Below are positions 25,317 through 32,862 of a DNA stretch of 47,530 bases, in pieces (within the stretch, counting starts at the first letter, position 1; the number at the start of each line of letters is the position of its first letter). The notes beneath the pieces are model-generated. The model worked only from the letters and a program-made list of their open reading frames with translations. It ran no database searches and had not been told where the DNA came from. This DNA is from an uncultured Bacteroidota bacterium (GTDB taxonomy: Bacteria; Bacteroidota; Bacteroidia; Flavobacteriales; Flavobacteriaceae): positions 1 to 47,530 of the forward strand of contig CAIMMM010000122.1 of NCBI GenBank assembly GCA_903842575.1, read 5' to 3'. Made by a program: the position numbers and the translations under genes.

Positions 25317-26336
25317 ATGGAAGAACGCAATAAAACCTTAGGTGAGTTTATCATCGAAAATCAAAATGCATTTCAATATTCGTCGGGGGAATTATCCCGA
25401 ATTATCAACTCTATTAGGCTAGCGGCAAAGGTCGTAAACTACAAAGTGAACAAAGCGGGATTAGTTGATATTGTTGGAGCGGCTGGAGAACAAAACATTC
25501 AAGGGGAAGACCAACAAAAGTTGGATGTTTATGCGAATGAGATTTTTATTCAAACATTGATTAATCGGGAAATTGTATGTGGTATTGCATCCGAAGAAAA
25601 TGATGATTTTATTACTGTTTCTGGTTCAGACAACAGTCATAATAATAAATATGTTGTTTTGATGGATCCCTTGGATGGCTCTTCCAATATTGATGTGAAT
25701 GTTTCTGTAGGCACTATTTTTTCGGTTTACCGAAGAATTACAGAAATGGGAACGCCAGTAACTTTGGAAGACTTTTTACAACCAGGAATTTATCAGGTGG
25801 CGGCGGGTTATGTGATTTATGGCACTTCTACAATGCTTGTTTACACAACAGGTCATGGCGTAAATGGTTTTACTTTAAATCCTGCCATTGGCACTTTCTA
25901 CCTTTCGCATCCGAACATGCAGTTTTCTAAAGACGGTACTATTTATTCCATCAACGAAGGGAATTATGTCCATTTTCCACAAGGCGTGAAAGATTATATC
26001 AAATATTGTCAGTTGGAAGAAGAAGACCGACCTTATACTTCGCGTTATATTGGAAGTTTGGTTTCGGATATTCACAGGAACATGATAAAAGGCGGAATTT
26101 ATATTTATCCAACGAGTTCCAAAGCACCAAAAGGAAAATTGAGACTGTTATACGAATGCAATCCCATGGCATTTATTACAGAACAAGCTGGAGGAAAAGC
26201 TTCGGATGGTTTTGGAAGAATCATGGAAATTGAACCTACCGAATTGCACCAACGCGTGCCTTTCTTTTGTGGTTGTTTCAACATGGTTGAAAAAGCAGAA
26301 GATTTTATGCACAAAGCAAAACTGAGTAAGTATTAA
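25317..26336 (+). CDS. fbp: Fructose-1,6-bisphosphatase, class I
   Basis: The enzyme dephosphorylates fructose 1,6-bisphosphate in gluconeogenesis. The protein has 339 residues, the normal class I length. The metal-binding motif DPLDGSSN is at residues 117-124, with the upstream Glu-rich ASEENDD and the substrate region [22 protein letters not shown] and [15 protein letters not shown]. All catalytic segments are intact. It is transcribed away from the GNAT-lysC operon and converges with the TerB-like gene, with 19 bp between the two stops. Confidence 0.96.
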   Translation: MEERNKTLGEFIIENQNAFQYSSGELSRIINSIRLAAKVVNYKVNKAGLVDIVGAAGEQNIQGEDQQKLDVYANEIFIQTLINREIVCGIASEENDDFITVSGSDNSHNNKYVVLMDPLDGSSNIDVNVSVGTIFSVYRRITEMGTPVTLEDFLQPGIYQVAAGYVIYGTSTMLVYTTGHGVNGFTLNPAIGTFYLSHPNMQFSKDGTIYSINEGNYVHFPQGVKDYIKYCQLEEEDRPYTSRYIGSLVSDIHRNMIKGGIYIYPTSSKAPKGKLRLLYECNPMAFITEQAGGKASDGFGRIMEIEPTELHQRVPFFCGCFNMVEKAEDFMHKAKLSKY

Positions 26337-26355
26337 TTTTTAGATAGTTGAAAGG

Positions 26356-26787
26356 CTATTTATTCATGTGTTGCATCTCGTAAACAAACGTATCTAAATC
26401 AGCCTTAGCTTCTACTAATACTAGCGCTTTATCTACGATGTAATTTACATTTCCCGGAGTAAAACCTAAAGCCAAACAAAATTTTCTTAGTAACTTCATT
26501 TGTGAATCTCCCAAATGATGATCTACATCCACCATTCTAGCTAAATCATACAATCTTTCCAATCTTTGAGAATAAGAATAGGGCGGATTGATTGGGTATT
26601 TCAATGGGTTTTCCAAAATTTCTTCATATTCTGTAGCAGAAATTTCTAAGTGCAAAGCCAATTTATCTAAAAATTTCTTTTCCTCCGGCGTAAACTTACC
26701 ATCGGTAACTGCCACACGAACAATGGCTGAAAAATGACCTTTATTTCTGTTTTTGAATTCGCTATCAAATAAATCTGAAAATGACAT
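26356..26787 (-). CDS. TerB-like (tellurite resistance protein B family) protein
   Basis: This 143-residue cytoplasmic protein is all-alpha. It carries the TerB-type motif VAVTDGKFTPEEKKFLDKLA near residues 25-45, where acidic residues of a D-x-x-x-x-x-E pattern are the suspected metal site, and a second helix set with ARMVDVDHHLGDSQ. TerB-like domains occur outside tellurite operons and their role there is unknown. No other ter genes are nearby. I chose the ATG at 26787, since upstream in-frame sequence contains the promoter. The -7 box TATATTTG is at 26809-26816. Confidence 0.75.
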   Translation of the reverse strand: MSFSDLFDSEFKNRNKGHFSAIVRVAVTDGKFTPEEKKFLDKLALHLEISATEYEEILENPLKYPINPPYSYSQRLERLYDLARMVDVDHHLGDSQMKLLRKFCLALGFTPGNVNYIVDKALVLVEAKADLDTFVYEMQHMNK

Positions 26788-26808
26788 AATTATATAGGTT
26801 TTATTCTG

Positions 26809-26816
26809 CAAATATA
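26809..26816 (-). promoter_or_regulatory. -7 promoter element for the TerB-like gene
   Basis: TATATTTGCA on the minus strand is a full match to TAnnTTTGCA. It is 21 nt upstream of the ATG and overlaps an in-frame upstream start, which argues for the shorter protein. Confidence 0.6.
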
Positions 26817-26934
26817 ATTGATTTTCCCTTTTTTAAAAAATCTATTTCTAAATTGTTTTACTAAATAATTTAGGGTTATTTTTATGCTTTAATAAAATAT
26901 ATTGTAAGTTTACGTGCCAAATACCTAAATTATC

Positions 26935-27528
26935 ATGTCAGATTTCTGGATATACTTCAACCTTGGATTAAAACACATTCTAGACATTAATGCATGCTAT
27001 CATATTTTATTTCTGTTAGCGCTAACCGTTTCCTTTGATTTTAAAGATTGGAAAAGAATGTTGATATTGGTTTCTCTTTTTACGCTAGGACATTCCTTGG
27101 CATTAGTCCTTTCTGTTTTTAACATCCTCATTCTAAAAGTAAATATTGTTGAACTTATAATTCCAATAACCATTTTAATTACGGCATTATACAACTTTAT
27201 TACCTCTGGCAAATCCTCCAAAAAAGACAGCATTACCTTCATTGCTTTTATAACCGTTTTCTTTGGAATCATCCATGGATTAGGCTTTGTTAGTTATTTT
27301 AATACTATTGTTAGTGGAAAACCAACCGATAAATTTATACCCATAACCGAATTTGCGTTGGGCATTGAATGTTCCCAAATTATTACAGTAATTTTTGCAT
27401 TACTCCTCTCTTTTATGGTTCAAAACTTATTCAAATTCTCAAAACGTGATTGGACTTTAACCGTATCGGCTTTTATTTTAGGTGTTGTGATTCCTGTGAT
27501 TATCCAAAGTGATATTTGGCAAAAATAA
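26935..27528 (+). CDS. HupE/UreJ-like integral membrane protein
   Basis: This 197-residue protein has about six predicted membrane helices. The family motifs are GLKHILDINACYHILFLLAL near the N-terminus, TLGHSLAL, and FGIIHGLGFVSYF, with conserved His residues inside helices. HupE/UreJ proteins are linked to nickel or cobalt entry in hydrogenase and urease operons. Neither hydrogenase nor urease genes are visible here; Bacteroidota often carry stand-alone copies. The transported substrate, if any, is unknown. A near-consensus TAAGTTTA box lies about 23 nt upstream. Confidence 0.82.
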   Translation: MSDFWIYFNLGLKHILDINACYHILFLLALTVSFDFKDWKRMLILVSLFTLGHSLALVLSVFNILILKVNIVELIIPITILITALYNFITSGKSSKKDSITFIAFITVFFGIIHGLGFVSYFNTIVSGKPTDKFIPITEFALGIECSQIITVIFALLLSFMVQNLFKFSKRDWTLTVSAFILGVVIPVIIQSDIWQK

Positions 27529-27554
27529 AAACCCACAAATCCTTAATCTATGGT

Positions 27555-27562
27555 TATATTTG
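27555..27562 (+). promoter_or_regulatory. -7 promoter element upstream of the dCMP deaminase gene
   Basis: TATATTTG matches TAnnTTTG and lies 74 nt before the ATG at 27637. It would drive the dCMP deaminase-ctpA gene pair. Confidence 0.5.
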
Positions 27563-27636
27563 TTTCTGATTTTAAAAATCGTTATCCAAAGAAATAATTG
27601 TAGATTCTAAAAAGAATTACGTTTCAACACATCGGC

Positions 27637-28065
27637 ATGAAAGAAAAAAAACAACTAAAATATGACAAGGCCTATCTCCGAATTGCTTCCGAATGGAGCA
27701 AATTGTCTTATTGTAAACGCAAACAAGTTGGCGCTATCATTGTCCGTGACCGAATGATTATTTCCGATGGTTATAATGGAACGCCATCTGGATTTGAAAA
27801 TTGTTGTGAAGATAACGACGGATTAACCCATTGGTATGTGCTCCACGCAGAAGCTAATGCTATTTCAAAAGTAGCACGTTCAACACAAACTTGTGAAAAC
27901 GCAACCTTATACATCACACTTTCTCCCTGTAAAGAATGCAGCAAATTAATCCACCAATCGGGAATAAAAAGAGTTGTATTTCAAAATGGATATCACGACA
28001 ATTCGGGGTTGGAATTTTTGGAAAAAGCGGGTATTGAAGTAGCTCAAATTCAAGATTTAGAATAA
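27637..28065 (+). CDS. dCMP deaminase family protein (ComEB-like)
   Basis: This 142-residue zinc deaminase converts dCMP to dUMP, feeding dTMP synthesis. The start VGAIIVRDRMIISDGYNGTPSG is typical of deoxycytidylate deaminases. The zinc site is His70 and Glu72 in HAEAN, and Cys98 and Cys101 in PCKECSKL. The ENCCEDNDGLTHWYV insert before the first ligand also fits this family and separates it from TadA at 2217-2660. The next gene, ctpA, begins 35 bp downstream on the same strand. Confidence 0.92.
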   Translation: MKEKKQLKYDKAYLRIASEWSKLSYCKRKQVGAIIVRDRMIISDGYNGTPSGFENCCEDNDGLTHWYVLHAEANAISKVARSTQTCENATLYITLSPCKECSKLIHQSGIKRVVFQNGYHDNSGLEFLEKAGIEVAQIQDLE

Positions 28066-28100
28066 ACTAATAAAAGATACCGAAACTACTTCGGCATAAA

Positions 28101-29670
28101 ATGAAATCAAAAAAAAATATATTTACCAATACTTCTTTTCTCCTGTATTGCCTTGGGGATAATAATTGGGGGTATGATAAATTTTCCCAACCGAACCTTA
28201 TCTTCAAAAACAGCCAACAAAATTAAACTCAGTCGATTAATTGACTTCATCGATGATGAATATGTGGATGCAGTTAATTCTGATTCTATAGTTGACCTCA
28301 CCGTTAATAGTATTTTAGCCAATCTTGACCCCCATTCCGTTTACATTTCGCCAAGTGAGCAATCCACAGAAGCAGAATCGATGAAGGGAAATTTTGTGGG
28401 CATTGGAGTAAATTTTTATATGTACAATGACACCGTTGCAGTTGTGAAACCCTTAGCTAATGGTCCTGCCGAAAAAGCAGGAATTCAAGCTGGCGATAGA
28501 ATTCTTTATGCCGATAACACCAAACTTTACGGCAGAAAATTACCGTCGGATAGTCTCTTTAATAAACTAAAAGGAGCGGAAGGTTCGGAAGTGCTTTTGA
28601 CCCTTTATAGAAAAAGCATAAATAAAAAAATTAAGATTAAAGTAATCCGAGATGTAGTTCCTATAAAAAGCGTGGCTGCTTCTTTACTCCTAAACAAAAA
28701 TACCGGTTATATCAAAATAGATCGTTTTGCCGAAAGCACTTACGATGAATTTAGAACAGGTTTAGAGAATTTAAAGAAACAAGGCACCACCTCATTGATT
28801 ATAGATCTTAGAGAAAATGGCGGCGGTTATTTAGAAAAAGCCGTTGAGATTGTGGATGAACTTTTGAAAAATAATGAACTTATTGTTTTTACCAAAAACA
28901 GAAAAGGCATCATCAACAAAACTTTTGCAACAGATGAAGGTATTTTTGAAACCGGAAAAATCTATGTGTTGATAGACGAAAACTCAGCTTCGGCGAGTGA
29001 GATTCTTGCTGGGGCTATTCAAGATAATGACAGAGGAATTATTGTAGGTCGTCGTTCTTTTGGAAAAGGATTGGTGCAACGCGAAATGGATTTTGATGAT
29101 GGCTCGGCTGTGCGGTTAACCACGGCAAGATATTACACCCCAAGTGGTCGTTCTATTCAAAAACCTTATACAAAAGGACAAGGCGAAAAATACAGTCATG
29201 ACTTTGAAACACGTTTTGAAAGTGGGGAATTATATCAAAAAGACAAAATGGTGATTGCTGATTCCTTAAAATTCAAAACCAAAAAAGGACGCATCGTTTA
29301 TGGCGGTGGCGGTATAGTTCCCGATATTTTTGTGCCGCTTGAAGTTAAAAAAGGAGAAGAAAGTTTGGTTTATATTTTAAACTCTGGGCTTGTGGGTCAT
29401 TTTGTATTTGAAGAATTGGACAAAAACAGAAACGCTTTTAAAAATTTGACTTTTGATCAGTTTTTGACAAAAATGGAAACTGAAAATAGTTATGTTCCCT
29501 ATTTTAAAAAGTATTTGATGGACACCGGTTTAGACCAAAAAATGAGTGAAGATAAAGCCTTAGTGAAAAAATATATTTCTGCGGAATTTGCGCAACAACT
29601 CTTCGGTGAAAGTCAGTATTATCAAATAATTTTGAAAGATGATGCGATGATAAAAGCGGTGCTGAAGTAA
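28101..29670 (+). CDS. ctpA: S41 family C-terminal processing protease, apparent 1-nt frameshift near the start
   Basis: The product is a carboxyl-terminal processing peptidase with an N-terminal membrane anchor, a PDZ domain (about residues 95-170, NFVGIGVNFYM and AGIQAGDRI) and an S41 catalytic domain. The catalytic Ser is in NSASASEILAGAI and the Lys in FGKGLVQ. The body of the gene is open from about 28105, but the only good upstream ATG, at 28101, is in another frame. Between them is a run of nine A (28109-28117). Removing one A gives MKSKKIYLPILLFSCIALG and a 522-residue protein with a proper signal anchor. As written, translation would begin at the TTG at 28153 (505 residues) or the ATG at 28174, both losing most of the anchor. 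It is probably co-transcribed with the dCMP deaminase gene. Confidence 0.88.
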
Positions 29671-29672
29671 AA

Positions 29673-30281
29673 TTATTTCTTAATGCTATCGTGAATCTGC
29701 ACATGAACGCCATTGTTCCAAAGTGTCAGAATATCAGTAGCCACAGCAGCGCCACTTCCGGCAGCAATGGTCAATTGACTTCGCCAACCTGCTAAAGTTC
29801 CCGTTACAAAAACCCCTTCGGTTACTTTATGGTCTTCGTTTTTAAGTTGGATTCTGTTTTTCTCAGCAATTACTTTTTGATGTGGCATTACAAATTGGTC
29901 CAACCCTTCAATCGCAAAGGGATTTCCGGCGCCAATTCCGATGACAATTATTTTAGAATGATAGCTGTTTTTATTGGTAGTAATTGTGAAATTTCCAACT
30001 ACTCCTTCAACTTTTATAACTTTTTCTTCGGGAAGTTGAATAACGTGAGGATATAAATTGTGAAGCTGAGCAACGCTTTCGGTCAAGAGTTCCGAGCCCA
30101 ATTTCCCAACTGGAATTCCATAGGCATTATTAAAAAGAGCCTCTTGAAGGGAGGAAGCTTTTTGATGGGTTAGGATTCCGATTTTTTTATCTATGGCAAA
30201 CGCTTTGTGTTGTGCCGAACCCAAAACCAAAGCACATGACATTCCAGAAACGCCACCACCAATAATTAAAACATCAAACAT
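29673..30281 (-). CDS. Short NAD(P)/FAD-dependent oxidoreductase (thioredoxin-reductase-like fold)
   Basis: This 202-residue protein begins with a Rossmann FAD motif, LIIGGGVSGMSCALVLG. A second conserved segment, GVFVTGTLAGWRSQLTIAAGSGAAVATDI, matches the distal FAD-binding region of the pyridine nucleotide-disulfide reductase class. The NAD(P)-binding domain and the redox CxxC of thioredoxin reductases are absent. The enzyme may therefore be flavin-dependent with an unusual electron donor, or act with a partner. It ends 2 bp after the ctpA stop (convergent) and starts 3 bp after the stop of the 66-residue membrane protein gene, so it is co-transcribed with that gene. Confidence 0.8.
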   Translation of the reverse strand: MFDVLIIGGGVSGMSCALVLGSAQHKAFAIDKKIGILTHQKASSLQEALFNNAYGIPVGKLGSELLTESVAQLHNLYPHVIQLPEEKVIKVEGVVGNFTITTNKNSYHSKIIVIGIGAGNPFAIEGLDQFVMPHQKVIAEKNRIQLKNEDHKVTEGVFVTGTLAGWRSQLTIAAGSGAAVATDILTLWNNGVHVQIHDSIKK

Positions 30282-30284
30282 GAA

Positions 30285-30485
30285 TTATTGATTTTTTAGT
30301 TTCTCCTCAATCTTTTTAGACATTTTAAAAATCAGCAGTATGAAAACTGCACAGAATGAAGCTATAACTCCAACAAGTGCCACAAAACTATCTCCTTTAA
30401 AAGGGTTTTTGAAATCCAATAAAGTAATGTTAAAAACAATAAGCGCAAGGGCTAAAAATATTAATATCGTAGTAAAAATTTTCAT
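30285..30485 (-). CDS. Small two-helix membrane protein
   Basis: This 66-residue protein has two hydrophobic helices (about residues 4-22 and 33-55) joined by a short loop DFKNPFKGDS, and a Lys-rich tail. I do not recognise its function. The ATG at 30485 and the 3-bp gap to the FAD oxidoreductase gene make an operon likely. No other function can be read from the sequence. Confidence 0.65.
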   Translation of the reverse strand: MKIFTTILIFLALALIVFNITLLDFKNPFKGDSFVALVGVIASFCAVFILLIFKMSKKIEEKLKNQ

Positions 30486-30667
30486 GAAATAAATTTAGAG
30501 TGTAAAAATACTAAAATTGAGGTTATACAAATAGTCCTTTAACATTAGTTACAAATAATTTAACAGCAAAAGCCAAAAACCCCCATTATTGTTGTTGCAA
30601 TTTCTCTAAAATCAAAATCCATGAGAATGTTTGTAATAAAATTAGCTTTTTACTCTTTCAAAACAAC

Positions 30668-30695
30668 TTGAACCCATTTTTCATTTGTATTTTTG
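30668..30695 (+). promoter_or_regulatory. Promoter of the DUF3109 gene (-33 TTG and -7 TATTTTTG)
   Basis: TTG at 30668-30670 and TATTTTTG at 30688-30695 are separated by 17 bp, a full match to the Bacteroidota promoter. The ATG is 22 nt further on. A perfect palindrome fills the space between the -7 box and the ATG. Confidence 0.72.
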
Positions 30696-30697
30696 CG

Positions 30698-30715
30698 AGG
30701 AATTTTAAAATTCCT
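30698..30715. promoter_or_regulatory. 18-bp perfect palindrome in the 5' leader of the DUF3109 gene
   Basis: AGGAATTTTAAAATTCCT lies between the -7 box and the start codon at 30718. It could be an operator or form a stem in the leader mRNA, close to where a ribosome would bind. Its role is not known. Confidence 0.4.
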
Positions 30716-30717
30716 TT

Positions 30718-31308
30718 ATGTTTCAACTTGGAAAAACAATAGTTTCTGAAGATATCCTCGAAAAAGATTTTGTGTGTAATCTTTCCGCTTGTCATGGCGC
30801 ATGCTGCGTTGATGGTGATGCCGGAGCGCCTTTGAACGAAGATGAAATTAGAATTTTAGACTCAATTTATCCAAAAATTAAATCTTTTCTACGCAAGGAA
30901 GGCATCGAAGCCATTGAACGATTGGGGACTTGGGTTGTAGGAACCGACCAGGATATGGAAACCCCATTGATTGACAATAAAGATTGTGCCTATGTTATTT
31001 TTGATGGGAAAACAGCGCTTTGTGGCATCGAGCAAGCCTATAACCAAGGGATAATAGATTGGAAAAAACCAGTTTCCTGTCATTTATATCCCATTCGCGT
31101 TAAAGATTTTACCGAATTTGCTGCAGTGAATTATGACCGTTGGGACATTTGTGATCCCGCCTGTTCGTTGGGAAAAGAACTGGAAGTTCCCATCTATAAA
31201 TTTGTAAAAGAAGCGTTGATTAGACGATTTGGGGAAGATTGGTATATGGAATTGGAAAAAGTCGCCGAAGATTTAAAAAAAGAGAAAATTAAAAAACCGA
31301 CGCGTTAA
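30718..31308 (+). CDS. DUF3109 family protein, cysteine-rich
   Basis: This 196-residue protein belongs to the DUF3109 group, distantly like the YkgJ zinc- or iron-chelating family. Cysteines cluster at CNLSACHGACC near the N-terminus and again at CAYVIF, CGIE, CHLYPIRV and CDPACSLG, which suggests metal or iron-sulfur binding. The length and motifs are typical of Bacteroidota members. No function is established. The gene has its own promoter and ends inside a hairpin that also terminates the opposing tRNA gene. Confidence 0.85.
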   Translation: MFQLGKTIVSEDILEKDFVCNLSACHGACCVDGDAGAPLNEDEIRILDSIYPKIKSFLRKEGIEAIERLGTWVVGTDQDMETPLIDNKDCAYVIFDGKTALCGIEQAYNQGIIDWKKPVSCHLYPIRVKDFTEFAAVNYDRWDICDPACSLGKELEVPIYKFVKEALIRRFGEDWYMELEKVAEDLKKEKIKKPTR

Positions 31309-31325
31309 AAAACGGACGGTTTTTT
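31291..31325. terminator. Putative bidirectional terminator between DUF3109 gene and tRNA-Ala
   Basis: AAAAAACCG (31291-31299) pairs with CGGTTTTTT (31317-31325), with a partly paired interior. It overlaps the last codons of the DUF3109 gene and lies 2 bp from the 3' end of the minus-strand tRNA gene, so it could end both transcripts. Confidence 0.55.
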
Positions 31326-31327
31326 AG

Positions 31328-31401
31328 TGGAGAAGATGGGATTCGAACCCACGACTTCTTGCCTGCCAGGCAAACACTCTAACCAACTGAGCTACATCCC
31401 C
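31328..31401 (-). tRNA. tRNA-Ala, anticodon GGC
   Basis: The 74-nt minus-strand sequence folds as a cloverleaf: acceptor GGGGATG, D arm GCTC-AGTTGGTTA-GAGT, anticodon stem TTTGC/GCAAG with loop CTGGCAG (GGC at positions 34-36), 5-nt variable loop and T arm GTGGG-TTCGAAT-CCCAT. The G3:U70 wobble, the main alanine identity element, is present. Position 6 is a U-U mismatch. CCA is not encoded. It has a full -7 box upstream. Confidence 0.93.
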
Positions 31402-31412
31402 AAAATGTTACG

Positions 31413-31420
31413 CAAATATA
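31413..31420 (-). promoter_or_regulatory. -7 promoter element for tRNA-Ala
   Basis: TATATTTGCG on the minus strand matches TAnnTTTG and ends 11 nt before the mature 5' end of the tRNA, so the precursor leader would be only a few nt. It is divergent from the queD promoter. Confidence 0.6.
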
Positions 31421-31482
31421 CTATCTTTTTCGTTTTAAAAAAAGCACCCTATAAATTTCAAATCAAAATCATTACTATTTAC

Positions 31483-31490
31483 TAAATTTG
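31483..31490 (+). promoter_or_regulatory. -7 promoter element for queD
   Basis: TAAATTTGCA matches the extended Bacteroidota -7 element. It is 18 nt upstream of the queD ATG at 31509. Confidence 0.55.
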
Positions 31491-31508
31491 CAGCTTAAAA
31501 TTATCACC

Positions 31509-31958
31509 ATGAGTAAAATCAGAATTACCAAACAGTTTAGTTTTGAAACCGGACATGCGCTTTATGGCTATGACGGGAAATGCAAAAATGTTCATGGTCA
31601 TAGTTACAAACTTTCGGTAACCGTTATTGGAACCCCTATTTTGGATACCAATAATGTGAAATATGGAATGGTCATTGACTTTTCCGATTTGAAAAAAATT
31701 GTGAGAGAAGAAATCGTGGACCAGTTTGATCATGCCACAGTTTTCAATAAAAATACCCCACACGTTGAACTTGCCAAAGAACTTTCCAATCGGGGACATC
31801 ATGTAATTTTGGTAGATTATCAACCCACAAGTGAAAATATGGTGATTGAATTTGCTCAAAAAATTAAAAACCGTTTGCCTTCCGATATCAAACTCTTTTC
31901 CTTAAAACTGCAAGAAACCGAAACGTCTTTTGCCGAGTGGTATGCTTCGGATAATTAA
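31509..31958 (+). CDS. queD: 6-carboxy-5,6,7,8-tetrahydropterin synthase (QueD family)
   Basis: QueD converts dihydroneopterin triphosphate to carboxytetrahydropterin on the route to queuosine. The 149-residue protein carries the zinc ligands His16 (FETGHALYGYDGKC) and His29 and His31 (VHGHSY), with the catalytic Cys25 between them. The later segments MVIDFSDLK and PTSENMVIEFAQ with the Glu of LQETETSFAEW are typical. I chose the ATG at 31509; the in-frame TTG at 31488 lies inside the promoter. Other queuosine genes are not in this window. Confidence 0.9.
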   Translation: MSKIRITKQFSFETGHALYGYDGKCKNVHGHSYKLSVTVIGTPILDTNNVKYGMVIDFSDLKKIVREEIVDQFDHATVFNKNTPHVELAKELSNRGHHVILVDYQPTSENMVIEFAQKIKNRLPSDIKLFSLKLQETETSFAEWYASDN

Positions 31959-31982
31959 TAATTCCCTAGTGCTTTTCTCTTG

Positions 31983-32042
31983 TTCTCGATACTTTTTGTT
32001 GCGTCACTTCGAGTGTTCCTACTCGTCGGAATGTATCGAGAA
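31983..32042. repeat. Nested inverted-repeat element between queD and lpxH-like gene
   Basis: The outer arms TTCTCGATAC (31983-31992) and GTATCGAGAA (32033-32042) are exact complements. Inside them CGAGT and ACTCG form a second stem, and TTTTTGTTGC with GCAACAAC just outside adds further pairing. The sequence TCACTTCGAGTG resembles dispersed intergenic elements I recall from Flavobacteriaceae genomes. It may also end queD transcripts. Confidence 0.5.
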
Positions 32043-32078
32043 GCAACAACAAAAAACTCGAACTAACGAGAAAAATAT

Positions 32079-32086
32079 TATATTTG
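32079..32086 (+). promoter_or_regulatory. -7 promoter element for the LpxH-like gene
   Basis: TATATTTG is a full match to TAnnTTTG, 17 nt before the ATG at 32104. It makes the in-frame TTG at 32095 an unlikely start. Confidence 0.55.
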
Positions 32087-32103
32087 AATTATAATTGACA
32101 TTC

Positions 32104-32856
32104 ATGCAAATTTCACCCAACAAAAAAATATACTTTGCTTCCGACCAACATTTTGGCGCACCAACGCCCGAAGCAAGTTTCCCACGCGAACAAAAGTTTG
32201 TGGCATGGCTTGATGAAGTAAAAAAAGATGCCGAATGTATTTTTCTGCTTGGCGATTTGTTTGATTTTTGGTTTGAATACAAAACGGTAGTTCCCAAAGG
32301 TTTCGTGAGAGTTTTGGGCAAATTAGCCGAAATTCGCGACAGTGGCATCCCTATTTATTTCTTTGTGGGCAACCACGATTTGTGGATGAATGATTATTTC
32401 CAAAAAGAACTGAACATTCCTGTGTATCACAACAACCAAGAATATACTTTTAACAACAAGACCTTCCTAATTGGTCATGGGGACGGAAAAGGACCCGGCG
32501 ACAAAGGGTACAAGCGCATGAAAAAAGTGTTTACTAATTCCTATTGCAAATGGGTTTTTCGGTGGTTACATCCTGATTTTGGCGTGAAATTAGCACAACA
32601 TCTTTCTGTAAAAAACAAACTCATTTCGGGTGATGCCGATGTGAAATTCCTTGGCGAAGACAACGAATGGCTAGTGCTTTACGCCAAAAAGAAACTAGAA
32701 ACCAAGCATTACAACTATCTTATTTTTGGTCACCGTCATTTACCGATGGTGCTTACTGTGGGTGAAAACTCTGAGTATGTAAACCTTGGCGATTGGATTG
32801 GCTATTTTACTTATGGTGTTTTCGATGGAGAGCAATTTGAGTTGAAGGAGTATTAA
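32104..32856 (+). CDS. lpxH: UDP-2,3-diacylglucosamine diphosphatase (LpxH-like metallophosphoesterase)
   Basis: The protein (250 residues) is a calcineurin-like metallophosphoesterase. The metal motifs are ASDQHFGAP (D-x-H), LLGDLFDFWFE (GD), VGNHDLWM (GNHD) and GHRHLPM (GHxH). The extra residues after GDLFDFWFE are typical of LpxH, which cleaves UDP-2,3-diacylglucosamine to lipid X and UMP in lipid A synthesis at the inner membrane. LpxH-type and related UDP-diacylglucosamine hydrolases are hard to separate by eye, but this type is the usual one in Bacteroidota. It ends 6 bp from the opposing recJ stop. Confidence 0.87.
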   Translation: MQISPNKKIYFASDQHFGAPTPEASFPREQKFVAWLDEVKKDAECIFLLGDLFDFWFEYKTVVPKGFVRVLGKLAEIRDSGIPIYFFVGNHDLWMNDYFQKELNIPVYHNNQEYTFNNKTFLIGHGDGKGPGDKGYKRMKKVFTNSYCKWVFRWLHPDFGVKLAQHLSVKNKLISGDADVKFLGEDNEWLVLYAKKKLETKHYNYLIFGHRHLPMVLTVGENSEYVNLGDWIGYFTYGVFDGEQFELKEY

Positions 32857-32862
32857 ACAATA

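Noticed and set aside
28101..28226. A 41-codon open frame from the ATG at 28101
   Set aside because: It is the out-of-frame reading of the same ATG as ctpA before the nine-A run; its product lacks any signal or domain and stops within the gene body, so I treat it as part of the frameshifted ctpA start.
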